From contig OX352772.1 of the NCBI GenBank assembly GCA_947095535.1, positions 46,953,445-47,017,444 on the forward strand: a DNA stretch of 64,000 nt, in the 5' to 3' direction. The notes below the pieces were generated by a model. The model was not told the origin of the DNA, searched no databases, and was given only the letters and a program-made list of their open reading frames with translations. Positions within the stretch are counted from its first letter, which is position 1. Each line of letters starts with the position of its first letter. Made by a program: the position numbers and the translations under genes. Positions 48,690 through 60,450 of this stretch are shown here, piece by piece. The DNA comes from Poecilobothrus nobilitatus (taxonomy: Eukaryota; Arthropoda; Insecta; Diptera; Dolichopodidae).

Positions 48690-49250
48690 AATATTAGTGC
48701 AAGAACGGATCAAAATTATAAAATTTTATTATTATATTTCTCCACATCTCTACTGTTACAACGCAAAGAAAATATCGTATCCATTTGAATGTTTCTATTA
48801 TAATATTTTACATAGATTATTAAATACTAATGTATTGGTTGGTGTGGAATTATGGCCAATAGAATTATCGATCCATATTTGTGTTGAAGATGATGATAAA
48901 CACTTATATACCGTTTCGGCAGTATACTGAACTATGATAGAAAATTCAAGTTCAACAGTAGTGAATAATCCTAACATATGATTCTAACAAGATAAAGCCA
49001 CAGCAAGAGTTACAATGGAGAATCTTCGACAATTTTTCAGTTATCGAATTATTTCGAAAAATTCAGATTTCGCTTTGACTCCATGTTCTCCAGATTTAAC
49101 GGCGTCTGATTTCTTTTTGTATGGCTACTTGAAAGAACGCGGTTAAATGAATAAACCATTAAAGAATAAACCTGTTTAAGAAAAGTATTCGTGAAGAAAT
49201 ATCACATTTGATAGAATCAGATAGAATCATTACATCGCAACAAGAAAATA
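48690..49250 (+). pseudogene. Second mariner-type transposase relic, internally deleted
   Basis: Recognisable blocks in order are QERIKIIKFYY (48700-48732) and TTQRKYRIHLNV (about 48758-48793) from the helix-turn-helix, and NILHRLLN from the second helix-turn-helix. IIDPY with EDDDKHLYTVSAVY (to 48927) comes from the middle of the catalytic domain, then QDKATAR (from 48988) around the second catalytic Asp, and CSPDLTASDFFLYGYLKER ending at the stop 49144-49146. The first catalytic Asp region is deleted. The spacing between the second and third Asp is 38 residues, three short of 41, consistent with loss of the usual HTA after GA. It is related to the 19073 element but far more decayed, and no terminal repeats were found. 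Confidence 0.78.
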
Positions 49251-50531
49251 AAGGTTAAAATGATATTATTTTCCACATTTAGTTCAAATTATACTGTCAT
49301 GTCAAAAAAAGAAATTCAAATAAAATATTAAAATTACAAAAATTATATGTATTTTACTTTAATCTGTCTAAGGTGACCCACCATGTGTATGAAATCAAAA
49401 AACTTATTGCTGAATAAAACTTTTACAAAATTGCACAATAATTTCTTTAATTTAAAATAATTCGAATTTTTATTTTGGAGATTCTTAAGTAAATGTTGTA
49501 CCCATTAAAGATATATATTTTTGGAAAGCTAGAAACATCAAGTATCCTTGAGATATAATCATCTGCTCTACGCGGCTACAACATTTATTTTAGAAACGCC
49601 ATTTTTTTTATAAAGCTGCTAAGATTTTTAAAATTTTCGTAAATAGAATAACCTCCTTGAATTGAATAACTTCTTCAAAATATTTTTGAGCTATAAGGCA
49701 GTACCTATAAAAATATATTCGAATCGAGAGTGCTTTTTATTACTTTTATTTTATGGGAGTGACAGAACTTATGTCCGATAAAATAAGAATTTCCGATTAA
49801 GGATTCTAAGAATTTTGTTCCAGTTTCATTATCTATTTTTTTTTTGATATATTCATATTTTTAAGACAAGTTTTTAATTATTATATAAAATATAAATAAA
49901 GATTAAACGTTTCCTTCAGTCGTTTATCCTTCAGTCTTTTTATTAAATAATTTTTTTTTTAATTAATTTGCATTTATAAATCACATATGATTGCAATGAA
50001 ATTCATTATTTATGAAACACATTTTAAACATAACCTACATTCTATAATCCATGTCCTATTAACATTCTTAATTGTAATTCAACAAAAATAAAAAAAATTG
50101 TAATAACAAAAAATATTCAATTCATTTGGTTCAATTTGAACTGTGAAGGACATTTTGATATTTCATTTCATTCTGAATGATATGTTAATTTTGAAAAATG
50201 TTTGATTTTGATTTCCATTCTGAAAAATTTCTTTTTTTTTTTTGTATTTTAAAAATTTTGTCATTTATATAAAATACAAATTTTTTTGTAATTGCTATGG
50301 TATAATTGTTTTTCTTATTTTCTCTTCTTCTACAAATTGACCAATGAGTAACTAAAAATTGAATTCTTGATTTGATTTTTTTATTTTCTCTCTTTGTCTC
50401 TTTAAAATTTTTACATGATTTAATGTTAAAGAAGTTATTCTGGAAGGAAGGAGTAGAAATTTTTTAAATGAATTCAGAATATTATTATTCATATAGGATG
50501 TTACATAAAATCTTTAGAAATTTAATTTAAA
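49251..50531. other. AT-rich sequence without recognisable gene
   Basis: Nothing recognisable, apart from GGTGACCCACC near 49373 that could be a mariner end. Confidence 0.5.
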
Positions 50532-51958
50532 AACGAAGAAGAATACAGTTGCCTTTGTCAACTCTTAGATACCCGTACGAACCGTTAGTATGTTCATAGC
50601 CTGTCACTGTGCTTATAATATAATTTTTTTAATTTTTTAGTATTTTAAAATAATTCGGATGAATTTTATAATTTCTAGAACTATGGGTTGTACATATATT
50701 CAAACTATATGTTTACACATTCTTCAAAAGCAGATTCTAACCTTCCACATAACGATTATCAATCCTTCACTTTTCCAAATATGCTATAGTATCATTTAAT
50801 ACTAAGCGGCAAATGTATAATAATTTATACCATACATATGTATTATATGTCATTCATTCATCAGTGACATATACGATATGTAAATAAACATTAGTTATAT
50901 AAGATGTATACTAATATCATATAAATATAAATTCTTCAAGCAACCGTTATATTTTTATTTATTTAATTTTTTTTGTACTACGCATCATCCTCAACAATTT
51001 CAAATTATCGGGTAAAAAAAATGCAGAAAAATTCTTAAAAAAATTTTTTAGAAAAATTTTAAAAAATTAAGTCACACTTTCGTCAATTTTAAGGTAACCC
51101 TATATTATTAAGAAAAGTTGTTAATAGAAATAAAAATATAAAGTTGGAGCTTTAATTTTTGTATATTACTTCAAAAAAATTTGGACAAGTGTTCAAATCA
51201 CAGGTGTTTAAAAATAAGGAATTTTTAGTTTTTGACGCCATTCAGCTCTGAAACGAGGGGCGATACAAAAATATTTTCTGAAATGACTTATTTTCAAAGA
51301 ACTAACTTCTTGCAAAACTTCAAGTTTCTAACTTAAACCGTTTAGAAGATAGAAGGTGTCAAGAATTTTCCAAAATTTGAGTTTCGCATTATGGTAAATT
51401 AAGACACCGTATGCCACAAGTATATATTTAATGTATACACATTTTTAAAGCTAATAAAAGCAGTAATCGTTTGGCGTTTTCAAATTGAAGATATACCTTA
51501 TACAACTTGTGTTATAACAATTTAAATATAGAGCTTTTTTTAACTTTGGGGGGGCTGTAGCTACCTTAAGGGATGGGCCTACAGAAAAAAGATTGTTTTC
51601 ATAAAATTAATATTTTTGTGATATGTATTAGCAGTTAAGATTTCATGGCTCTATTTCAAAAAATATGTGGGGATCTAAAAGTTAGGTGTTCGAGAGCTAC
51701 CCGAAGTTTTGGTCGGATCTCAACCAAAAAAAATAGGGAATTGTTGTAAGAATATTTTGTGTTAATTTCAGGACTCTAACTTTCTTAGTTTTTGAGTTAT
51801 CTTGCTAACGGATGGACGGACGGACATAGTTTAATCGATTTAGAATTTTTTTCTGATCCGATCCATACCTTTGAAGGTATATCTAGCTAGCTTATTTCGA
51901 GGTGTTACAAACGGAGGAGCAATTTTAATATACCCGATCCTTATCGTACGGGTATAAT
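50532..51958 (-). mobile_element. HINE-C2, DINE-1-like non-autonomous element
   Basis: The hairpin segment AGTTG-CCTTTGT-CAACT (50547-50563) and subterminal repeat ATACCCGTACGA (50569-50580) are at the left. A GGAC microsatellite (about 51812-51825), ATAGTTTAATCGATTTAG and the inverse repeat TCGTACGGGTAT (51944-51955) are at the right. It is inverted relative to C1. It lacks about 130 bp present in C1 and C3 (the TACTTAGTACAAAATAGTAA region). Confidence 0.82.
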
Positions 51959-52005
51959 GACTAAAAATTACAAATCATGAAAATTAAAAGTTTTTAGAAA
52001 TTAAG

Positions 52006-53592
52006 ACGAGGAAGAATACAGTTGCCTTTGTCAACTCTTACATACCCGTACGAACCGTTAGTATGTTCACAGCCTGTCACTCTGCTTACAATATTATTTT
52101 TTTAATATTTTAGTATTGTAAAATAATTTGGGTGAATTTTATAATTTCTAGAACTATGGGTTGTACATATATTCAAACTATATGTTTATATGTACATTCT
52201 TCAAAAGCAGATTCTAACCTTCCACATAACGATTATCAATCCAAAACTTTTTCAAATATTCTATAGTACCATTTAATACTAAGCGGTAAATGTATATTAA
52301 ATTTACTTAGTACAAAATAGTAAATATAATTTTAAATATTATATTATATTATATTTAAATATTCCATTGACAGAATAATTTCTTATAAGTACAATAAAAT
52401 ACATATATGTATTTAAATACGGCGCTATATAATATACATCTATACTCTTATCATTCATTCATCAGTGACATATGCGATATGTAAATAAAAATGATATTAT
52501 ATAAGTATGTATGTATATCAATATCATATAAATAAAAATTCTTCAAGCAACCGTTATGTTGTTTATTTATTTACATTGTTTTGTACTACGCATTATATCC
52601 CCAACAATTTAAAATTATCGAGTAAAACAAAATGGAAAAAATTCGTTGAAGAAATTTGTTAGAAAATTTGAAAAAATCAAGTAACACTTTCGTCAATTAT
52701 AAAGTAACCCTATATTATTAAAAAAAGTTGTTAACAGAAATAAGAGTATAATGTTGAAGCTTTAATTTTTGTGTATTACTTCAAAAAAATTTTAACAGGT
52801 GTTCAAGTTACAGGTGTTTAAAAATAGGAAATTTTCAGTTTTTGACCCCTTACAGCTCCTAAACGGGGGGTGATACAAAAAAAATTTCTGAAATGACTCA
52901 TACTAATTTTCAAAGATCTAACTTCTGTCAAAATTTCAAGTTTCCAACTTAAACCGTTTAGAAGATAGAAGGGTTAAAGGATTTTGCAAAATTTGAGTTT
53001 CGCATAACGGTAAATTAAGACACCGTATGCCAAAAATATATATTTATATTTATATATACTTTTAAAGCTAATGAAAGTAGTAATCGTTTAGCGTTTTCAA
53101 AATTAAGATATACCTTATACAACTTGTGCTATAACACTTTAAATATAGAGCTTTTTTGAACCTTTGGGGAGCTGTAGCTCCGTAACGGGTGGGGCTACAA
53201 AAAAAAGTTATTAAAAATTAAATTAATATTTTTGTGAGATCTATCAGTAGTTAAAATTTCATAACTCTATTGCAAAAAAAATGTGGGGATCTAAAAGTTA
53301 GGTGTTCGAGAGCTACCCTAAGGCTTGGTCCAAACTCAACCAAAAAAAATAGGGAACCTACAAATTACTCCCAAAATATTTTGTGTAAATTTCAAGATTC
53401 TACCTTTCTTAGTTTTTGAGTTAGCGTGCTGACGGACGGACGGACGGACGGACGGACGGACATGGCTCAAAAGTCTTAGAATTTTTTTCTGATCCGATCC
53501 ATACCTTTGAAGGTATATCTAGCTCGCTTATTTCGAGGTGTTACAAACGGAGGAGTAATTTTATTATACCCGATCCTATCGTACGGGTATAA
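52006..53592 (-). mobile_element. HINE-C3, DINE-1-like non-autonomous element
   Basis: Same orientation as C2 and only about 47 bp after it. The left hairpin segment and ATACCCGTACGAA (52042 onward) pair with TCGTACGGGTAT at 53579-53590. The GGAC microsatellite is longest here (about 53431-53461). It is nearly the same as C1 in inverse orientation, including the internal stretch missing from C2. Short frames such as 53476-53685 (minus) are incidental. Confidence 0.85.
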
Positions 53593-53839
53593 AAAGTGGG
53601 GTTTCACTAGGGGTTTCCATTGTAGTGAAATTAAAAAAATAAGAATATAAAGTTTTATGAGTGAAACTGTTTTAGTTAGTATCAAATATGAAAGAAGATG
53701 TTGTTATAAAGTTTGGGGTAAATTAGTCATGTCCCATTTAGTATGTATGAAGCGTTCTGAAAGTAATTTATTACTAATTAATATATATATATGTGTCCCT
53801 TCATAGTTGATATTACCTGGTTATATTTTCTGCGAATTC

Positions 53840-54640
53840 AATTTTTAAATTTTCCTTTCTTCCAATGCTGAAAATGCTAACGTATATATGGATTTTCTGC
53901 CCATGCCCATATGAAAAAAAATAGTCTGTCTAATTAAAAAACCAACTTTATCAAGAGTTTTACGTTGTGCTTTGTTAATTGTCATTGTAAAAGTAACATA
54001 GATGGGACATTGTCGTCTTTTAAAAGTGAACTGCGCAGTTCTAACAACATCTGATAAAGTAAATGGAATCCTGAGTATTATAATCCGAGTTGCTTTTCTG
54101 CTTTCAACAATGATTTTAGTTCCAATTCGATTTTGCTTTAAATATAGTTATTAAAAGTTTTGTGTTATTAGTAAGTTCAATTGATGTATTCAAATTTCTT
54201 AAAGAAATTTGTTGGTCAATCTACTTTTAAAATTAATTTGGGTGGAAAATTGAAAATTTCGAAGGAATTTAAAAACTTTTTAAGATATATAACGTGTTGT
54301 TTTCTGCAATGACTTCGTTGGAATTGTAGTAATTTTTTCATCACCATTCAGTTTATATAGCATGTAGATACCTTTTTTTGGCATTTGTTGATGTTGACAC
54401 TGTTATATTTATTGTAAATTTTAATTGTTTTACTTCTTCTCAAATATATGATTTTTTTAAGTTGGATTTAAAATATTTGATTTTCCAATTTCCACTAAGA
54501 AATATAACAGATAAAATTTATCGAAAATCTCCACCCAACACAACAACTTTATCTTGAACCAATTCATTACAATTTAGTAAATCTTTAAGCGCTTTTTGTG
54601 GATTATTCACATTTCATCGCAGAATATTACATTGATAATA
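53840..54640 (-). pseudogene. Helitron helicase (Pif1-type) C-terminal relic
   Basis: On the minus strand, landmarks of the Helitron replication helicase appear in order. They are KVVVLGGDFR, a stop in place of Gln, then ILSV (about 54560-54510); KKGIYMLYKLNGDEK (about 54395-54345); PPKLILKV and PISLRNLN (about 54250-54190); NRIGTKIIVESRKATRIIIL (about 54140-54075); FTFKRRQCPIYVTF (about 54040-53995); and TMTINKAQRKTLDKVGF (about 53997-53945). The last is helicase motif VI, with the usual G of KAQG changed to R. Frames shift between blocks. The Rep nuclease part and the terminal sequences are absent. A host Pif1 pseudogene is a less likely alternative. Confidence 0.82.
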
Positions 54641-54884
54641 TTATTACATTATTTAATTGTAAAAAAAATTAAATATGATCATATACAAATTTATTTCTCT
54701 ATTGGTATTGTTTTTAAACCCTGTAGCTAAATAAAGTTTCAGATAATTAAATTTTCGGATAAAATCAAAATAGCCACCGTTGAGTTTTTGTAGTTCGTGT
54801 TTTCCAAAGCTAGGAAACATATGAGTACAATTTAGTAAAGTTTAAAAAGAATATTAACATCTTTTGCGAAATTTCTCTTCAAAT

Positions 54885-55110
54885 TTCCTTACTCATCCTA
54901 CATAATCCTAAATTTTTCTTAGAATTGTGCTTTCTCAAAAGTTCTTTCCACCCCTCTGTTCATCCCCAAACCAAACTGTACATTAGTATGCCCTATCCTA
55001 CTTTACAAAAGTCCCATTTTATAGTTTGGTGGATGATTTTGGTTCCATAAAGTTCAAGAATGTGTGACTTTTGAAACCAACCCTCGTAAAAAAGAGGAAA
55101 AAGTGAAATA
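54885..55110 (-). repeat. Dispersed repeat family D, copy 5
   Basis: Read on the minus strand it contains GTTTGGTTTGGGGATGAACA and ends AATTTAGGATTATGTAGGAT then GAGTAAGGAAATTTGAAG, closely matching 17345-17560. Confidence 0.62.
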
Positions 55111-55699
55111 CATTCTAGGATTAAGTAATTATTTATATCAATTATATATTTATATATGCAGAACTAAAGTATACGAGTATAGATATTTACATTGGCTTAA
55201 ATACTTGAATTATTACTTTAACTAAACCGTAGATTACTCTGTATCTATATTGTATACAAGATTATCAAGCACAAATCCTTTTTTGGATCAAATGAAGATG
55301 TTACATCTTTTCAAATAAACTTACTTTATTGTAGAGTCTATACAAAATAATCATCTCCATATGATTGTAGACAACATTTTAAATTTATTACAATGGTATT
55401 ATTTTCAGAAACTTTTTATTAATACTCTTTGGAAGTGCTTCTATTTTTACTTTGTATAAACTCTTTCAAAAAAAAGCAAAAAGAAAAAAAACTATACACT
55501 TTACTTAAGATAACTTTTTAATTATTATTATATTGTTTTTTTAATACATACTAAAACAATATAATAAAAAAAAAATCTACTTAAATTTTTCAAAAAGGAT
55601 GTGGTATAAAAAAACTATAATTCAATTATAATTTTGATAATCTATTCGAAAATTTATATTCATTCATATTAGAATATTTTCACTCAGCTGTTTTCTATC
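55111..55699. other. AT-rich sequence without recognisable gene
   Basis: Nothing recognisable. Confidence 0.5.
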
Positions 55700-56275
55700 T
55701 TCTATCATACAAATGCAAACGTAGCTCTCGAGGTATAATAAATTTGCCATTACGTTTATGAGACCTTAAAGAAGACAATCTAGACAGGGTAATTCTTGCT
55801 CAGAATAGTATTCTCAATAGATTTAGCCATGACGTCCGCCCCTCAGTCCATCCGTCCGCATGGTAACTCAAAACATAAAGGAGCTAAGATTCTGAAACTA
55901 TTACTATGTCACTTTTGTAAAACTGCTTAGTTTCGCTATTTAAATTAAGAAAATTCGACCCACTTATTCGAATTGATGCCATTAAACTTCTTTTTTTATA
56001 TAAACATAATTTGTATCCTTATATCTCGGCACTTTATAAAGCTGAACATCTGAAACTTTCTAAAAAATTATCAAGTTTAATCGCAATAGCTTTTATAAAG
56101 TTTGGTTGCTTTAGCGCAACAAGCACAGCTAGCTTGAATATCTTGGAACTTAATTAAGTAAAATATTTCAAATTTTCTACCAGATGGTTACATTTTATTG
56201 GAACCTCTTATATTATTTTGGTGCGGTATCCTAGAGTTGTCCCAGTCTATACTATATAATTTTCTTCGTTTATTA
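55700..56275 (+). mobile_element. HINE-A2, unexpanded degraded copy
   Basis: It has the family A order in inverse to A1: GGTATAATAAATTTGCCATT-ACGTTT, GATTTAGCCATGACGTCCGC, CCATCCGTCCGCATGGTAAC, CAAAACATAAAGGAGCTAAG, one single internal unit, then GGTATCCTAGAGTTGTCCCA-GTCTA and CTTCGTTTATT. At about 575 bp it shows the size of a family A element before tandem expansion. Confidence 0.72.
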
Positions 56276-57284
56276 TTAGTTTCCATTTTCTAAATTAAAA
56301 GAAAGTTACAATATAATAAAAACCATCTGATGTTGTCTGATTAGTTATTCAAGTACAAAATATAGTAATTAAATTACTTTAAATTAGATTAACCTCATTA
56401 TTAACAAAAGTTGCAGTACTCATTTATCTTTCAATCTCAAATTATAATTTTTAATATTTTGCTGCTTTTTTTTATGGTCATTAGCAAAAAACAAAATAAA
56501 ATTAATATCATATTGCAAATAAAATTTTAATTACTATTTAAAGGCAATATAACTTGCAAGATGAAAGTATTAATATTTATTTAAATTTCAAAAGAATATA
56601 TTTCATGTTCATTAAGAAATTACTAAACTTTGAATACTAAATTACTAAACTATAACTAAACTTTGTAAATTTGTAGTTTTTAGTTGCAGCAGTTTTTAAT
56701 TTAACTCTTTTGTAATTAAAAACTGCTAACTAAGCTACAATAAATTTGCAATTGGATTGCATTTTTGAGAATAAGTTAACTTTATTTATATTATTCTTAC
56801 CTTTACTTGATAATATGTTAATCGCTAACGCATCGTGACGACATCGTAATGAAGGTATGACGAAATTTTTAGTTATATTATTCACACTGAATGGCAACTA
56901 CATGAACGACACTGCGTATCGACACGATATTTTTTTTGCCTTAAATGAAAAGCCTCATCATGCGTGGTGCCATCATTGCCAGTACAGCGTAAATATATTA
57001 AATAAACATTTCTAAAATGAATAAAAACAAAAAATAAAATCAAAATCAATATCGTCGTTATTTGTTAATAGGAGAGCGTAACGATAACATGAATTTAATA
57101 TTACATTTGTAAAGAATTTTATGAATAAAAGATAAATGACGTCGATATAGAGTGAATAGAAAATGTTGTCAGGGTACGTCAGGGTACGTAATCGTCACGT
57201 GCCGTTATAATGGGGATTGGCCATTACTGTCTCCTCCAGATACCAATATTTACTAAAAAATTTTGATTTCCCTTTTCTTTTATA
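56276..57284. other. AT-rich sequence with CG-rich islet 56815-57235
   Basis: No gene was recognised. The stretch 56815-57235 is unusually rich in CG dinucleotides (CGCATCGTGACGACATCG; a duplicated GTCAGGGTAC at 57168 and 57178). It may be an old DNA transposon whose ends I could not pair. Confidence 0.45.
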
Positions 57285-58065
57285 CCCGTTAGTTTTTAGC
57301 ACATTTCCAAAAAAAATTTGAAAAAATGTGCCTATTAGTTTCACTCTGTCCGTCTGTTTACAAAACTTCTACACCGTTACAGATAGAGAAAAAAAATTTT
57401 AACCACGGGTAGGTCTCATAAAAAAATTAATTTTGTGGAACAACTTTTTTATGTAGCCCCATCTATCAGGGAACTACAGTCCCTAAAACTTTGAAAAAGC
57501 CTTATTTTTAAAAGCATATATTTCATGTTCCGCTTAACATTTATTCAATCTGAAAACGCCATTCGACAGGAAACCTTTATAAATCAATATCAAAATTATA
57601 TATAATTTTTAAATTTAGTATTTAAATTTACCGTTATGTGAAAACCAAATTTTGCATGATTTTTCTACCTTCATAACTCCGGCACGGCTTTAGATAGGGG
57701 CTTAACTTTTTGAAACAAGAAAGAACTTTTAGAATTAGTTTAAGTTTTCTCTGAAAATTTTTTGGTACAACCCCCTGTTTAAAAGTTATTACGCCTCAAA
57801 AATTGAAAATTTGCTATTTTTAGACATCTGTAACTTAGGCATATGTAAAAATTTTTCTTCGGCAAGACATGTTCAATAATATATTTTTACGTGTGTTAAC
57901 GGTTTTTCTTAGTTATATAGGGTTCCGGGCTTACAGCCTACAGGCTTCTTCTTATTACATGGAATTTTTAAATTTTTATACAAATCACAATTCTAAACGT
58001 TTGTATTGTCTTTTGGAAATGTGCGCTTTTAAAAACCATTGGTTTACGTTCTACCTTGTTTGATT
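57285..58065 (+). mobile_element. Repeat family B copy B3, near complete (HINE-like)
   Basis: It starts TATACCCGTTAGTTTTTAGC, close to the TATACCCG start of family C, then has CTCTGTCCGTCTG (GTCY tract), CTTCTACACCGTTACAGATA, GGGTAGGTCTCATAAAAAAA, CTTCATAACTCCGGCACGGC and an end at GCTTTTAAAAACCATTGG. It is the best copy for defining the family. It has no ORF beyond the incidental 57869-58063 frame. Confidence 0.72.
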
Positions 58066-59929
58066 TTTCATTTAAAAGAGTGCCTCTTTCTAATTTTTAG
58101 AAATAATCTAGTAACTACACAGTGCAATGAAGACATTTTAGGTACATTTAAGAATTTTTAAACCAAAATTTTGAAATTTAGTTGCATTTTTAGATGAAAC
58201 GGCGGATCATTTTTTCACAGTTTAAGCTAAGATTATAAACCTCCTAAACAATCGCAGTCAATTTATTTACAGGCTAAAATGATTCTTAAGTTTATTGAAA
58301 TTTATAGATACTCTACTCTATTAAATTATTTTTAATTAATTTAATAAAATTTCCGTATTTGTAATTTACACAGCACACATTTTTATATTAAACTTCAAGT
58401 TTTTATGCAAAATTATTTCGAATCCCCCTAACTACACCCTGCAACGAAAATTCATCTGTAATTGTGTAGTAAACTTTAAAAATTTCATATCATTATACAA
58501 ATTCATAACACCATTTTAATAATTTTAATGAATTTAAAAGGTTTCTTATTAAATTTTAGTTACGAATTTAAATTGGCAAAGTAAATAAAAATTAAGTGTT
58601 CTACTTTTATTAGCTACAATTTCCTAGCAAAGCCATAAAATTCTTTTGGTATAATTGAAAAACAGTTTTTAATTATTTTATAGCAGTTATTTATTTTATT
58701 ACATAAAGTTTTTTCTTTTCAAGTGGGTCAAACTTACTTTTATTTAAAAAAATAACGTTTTTATTTTGTTATTATTACCGAAATGTATTTAAATTTTAGT
58801 TCTAAAAAATTAATAATCCTTGTTGTCGATCCTTGAATATTGAATATCCAATTTTATGATTTAAGGTAATGTATTTTCTTTGGTTTCTACATAAAAATTG
58901 AGTTTTCTAATTTTATGTTATTATTTGTAATATAGAAAACTCAACTTCTGATTTTTTTGATACTATTGAAAAATATACAAAATTTAATTAATAAATAATG
59001 AGTTTTTTTACAAGGTTTTTGACTTAAATAAATATGCTAAGTAAAATATATATAATGAATAAATATGCTATTGATTTAAAAATATTCTGATATAAGTTTA
59101 AACTTGTGTCAAAACGTTTGAGAGTTATTATATATAGTTAATTTTTTTTGTACGCATCGGTACTCGATTCCGCTTGAAAAGGCCATCTTCAAAATTTTTG
59201 GAGTATATTATTTTATTGACATTAAATTTATTCACCTCGCTTAAAGTGCTTCAACATGATTCTAGAAATTATATTTTCGAAGACAAATTCTTTTGTTAAA
59301 GAATCGGGAACTTTTTTAGTCAAACGTCATTTTCATAATTAGTCAGAAAGATTTGTTTTGGGTTTCCTTGTTATTTTACCGTTCAACTGCATGTTTTTTT
59401 TTTTTGCTCAGAACAATTTAGATGAACTAAAAATTTATTTTAATTTCACTAAGATCAAGTTATCAACTTCATCCTATGATTTATTCATTTATAAAAATTT
59501 TAAAGTCAACTAATTTTGCCAATAATAACTTATTTTTAAATATATATTTTTTTTAACTGACAATACAGCAAAATTTTACAGTTCAATGTTTCGTACTTCC
59601 ATGTAATAATCATATCAATCTTATTTCAGATTTGAAAAATTAGCTGATCTACTGTTTGAAATTAAAAAAAAAAACACAGCTGCAAATGAATCCTATCACT
59701 TATGCATGGATCAATTGTTCTCTTTTTAAGGAAAATTTATGGTCATTTTTAGTCTTAATTAATTTCAAAATTCATTTTTCAAACTTACCGTTACTTGTAA
59801 CTTGTTCAGCGCCACCTCATAAAAGTTTATCTTCGATTGGTGTCTATCGATAGTGAATACTACTAGAACAATATTAATATATCGAGACATTCTAAAATTT
59901 ATGTTTTGAACATTTTTTTTTTTAAAAAA
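58066..59929. other. AT-rich sequence without recognisable gene
   Basis: No gene was recognised; the 65-codon frame at 59656-59853 shows no motif or splice context. Confidence 0.5.
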
Positions 59930-60450
59930 GAAGAAGAAGGTGTAGTTGGCTGCTTCAATAGGGAAATACCCACACGAACGTTATATATACTGTTTCAATA
60001 AAATTTAATCATTCTTTTCAACATTTCAGATACACAGATATATTTATCTAAATTTCTCAGTTCAAAATTTTCAGAACTTATTGCCATAAAACTTAATGTA
60101 AAAGTCTTTTACTATTGTAGAAGTCTACCTAATTAAACACTCAATATAAATTTAACAGTTGTATGGCAGCTACGCAAATCTATTGTATGATAATATGAAA
60201 ATATGAAAATTTAATTTAAGTCTCCAAATTTAGAAAACTGGAAAAGCCTTAGCTCAGTACCATAACAAATAAATTACCTACTCATAAGGCTCTATACAAC
60301 GGTAAATAACAATGTAATTAATTTTAGAAACACTCTGTATATATAGTTTTCCATACCTATCTTGTCTCCTTGAAGATGTCCCAAACGTAATCACAAATGT
60401 TTTATAAACTACAAAAACTAACCGGAAAACTACACTCATTCGGGTAAAAA
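59930..60450 (-). mobile_element. HINE-A3, unexpanded degraded copy
   Basis: It has AAGAAGGTGTAGTTGGCTG and AATACCCACACGAACG at the left (degraded hairpin and subterminal repeat), AGAACTTATTGCCATAAAAC, GTTGTATGGCAGCTACGCAA once, TTTTCCATACC, GATGTCCCAAACGTAATCAC and ACTCATTCGGGTA at the right. It contains a single copy of the motif that is amplified in A1. Confidence 0.68.
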
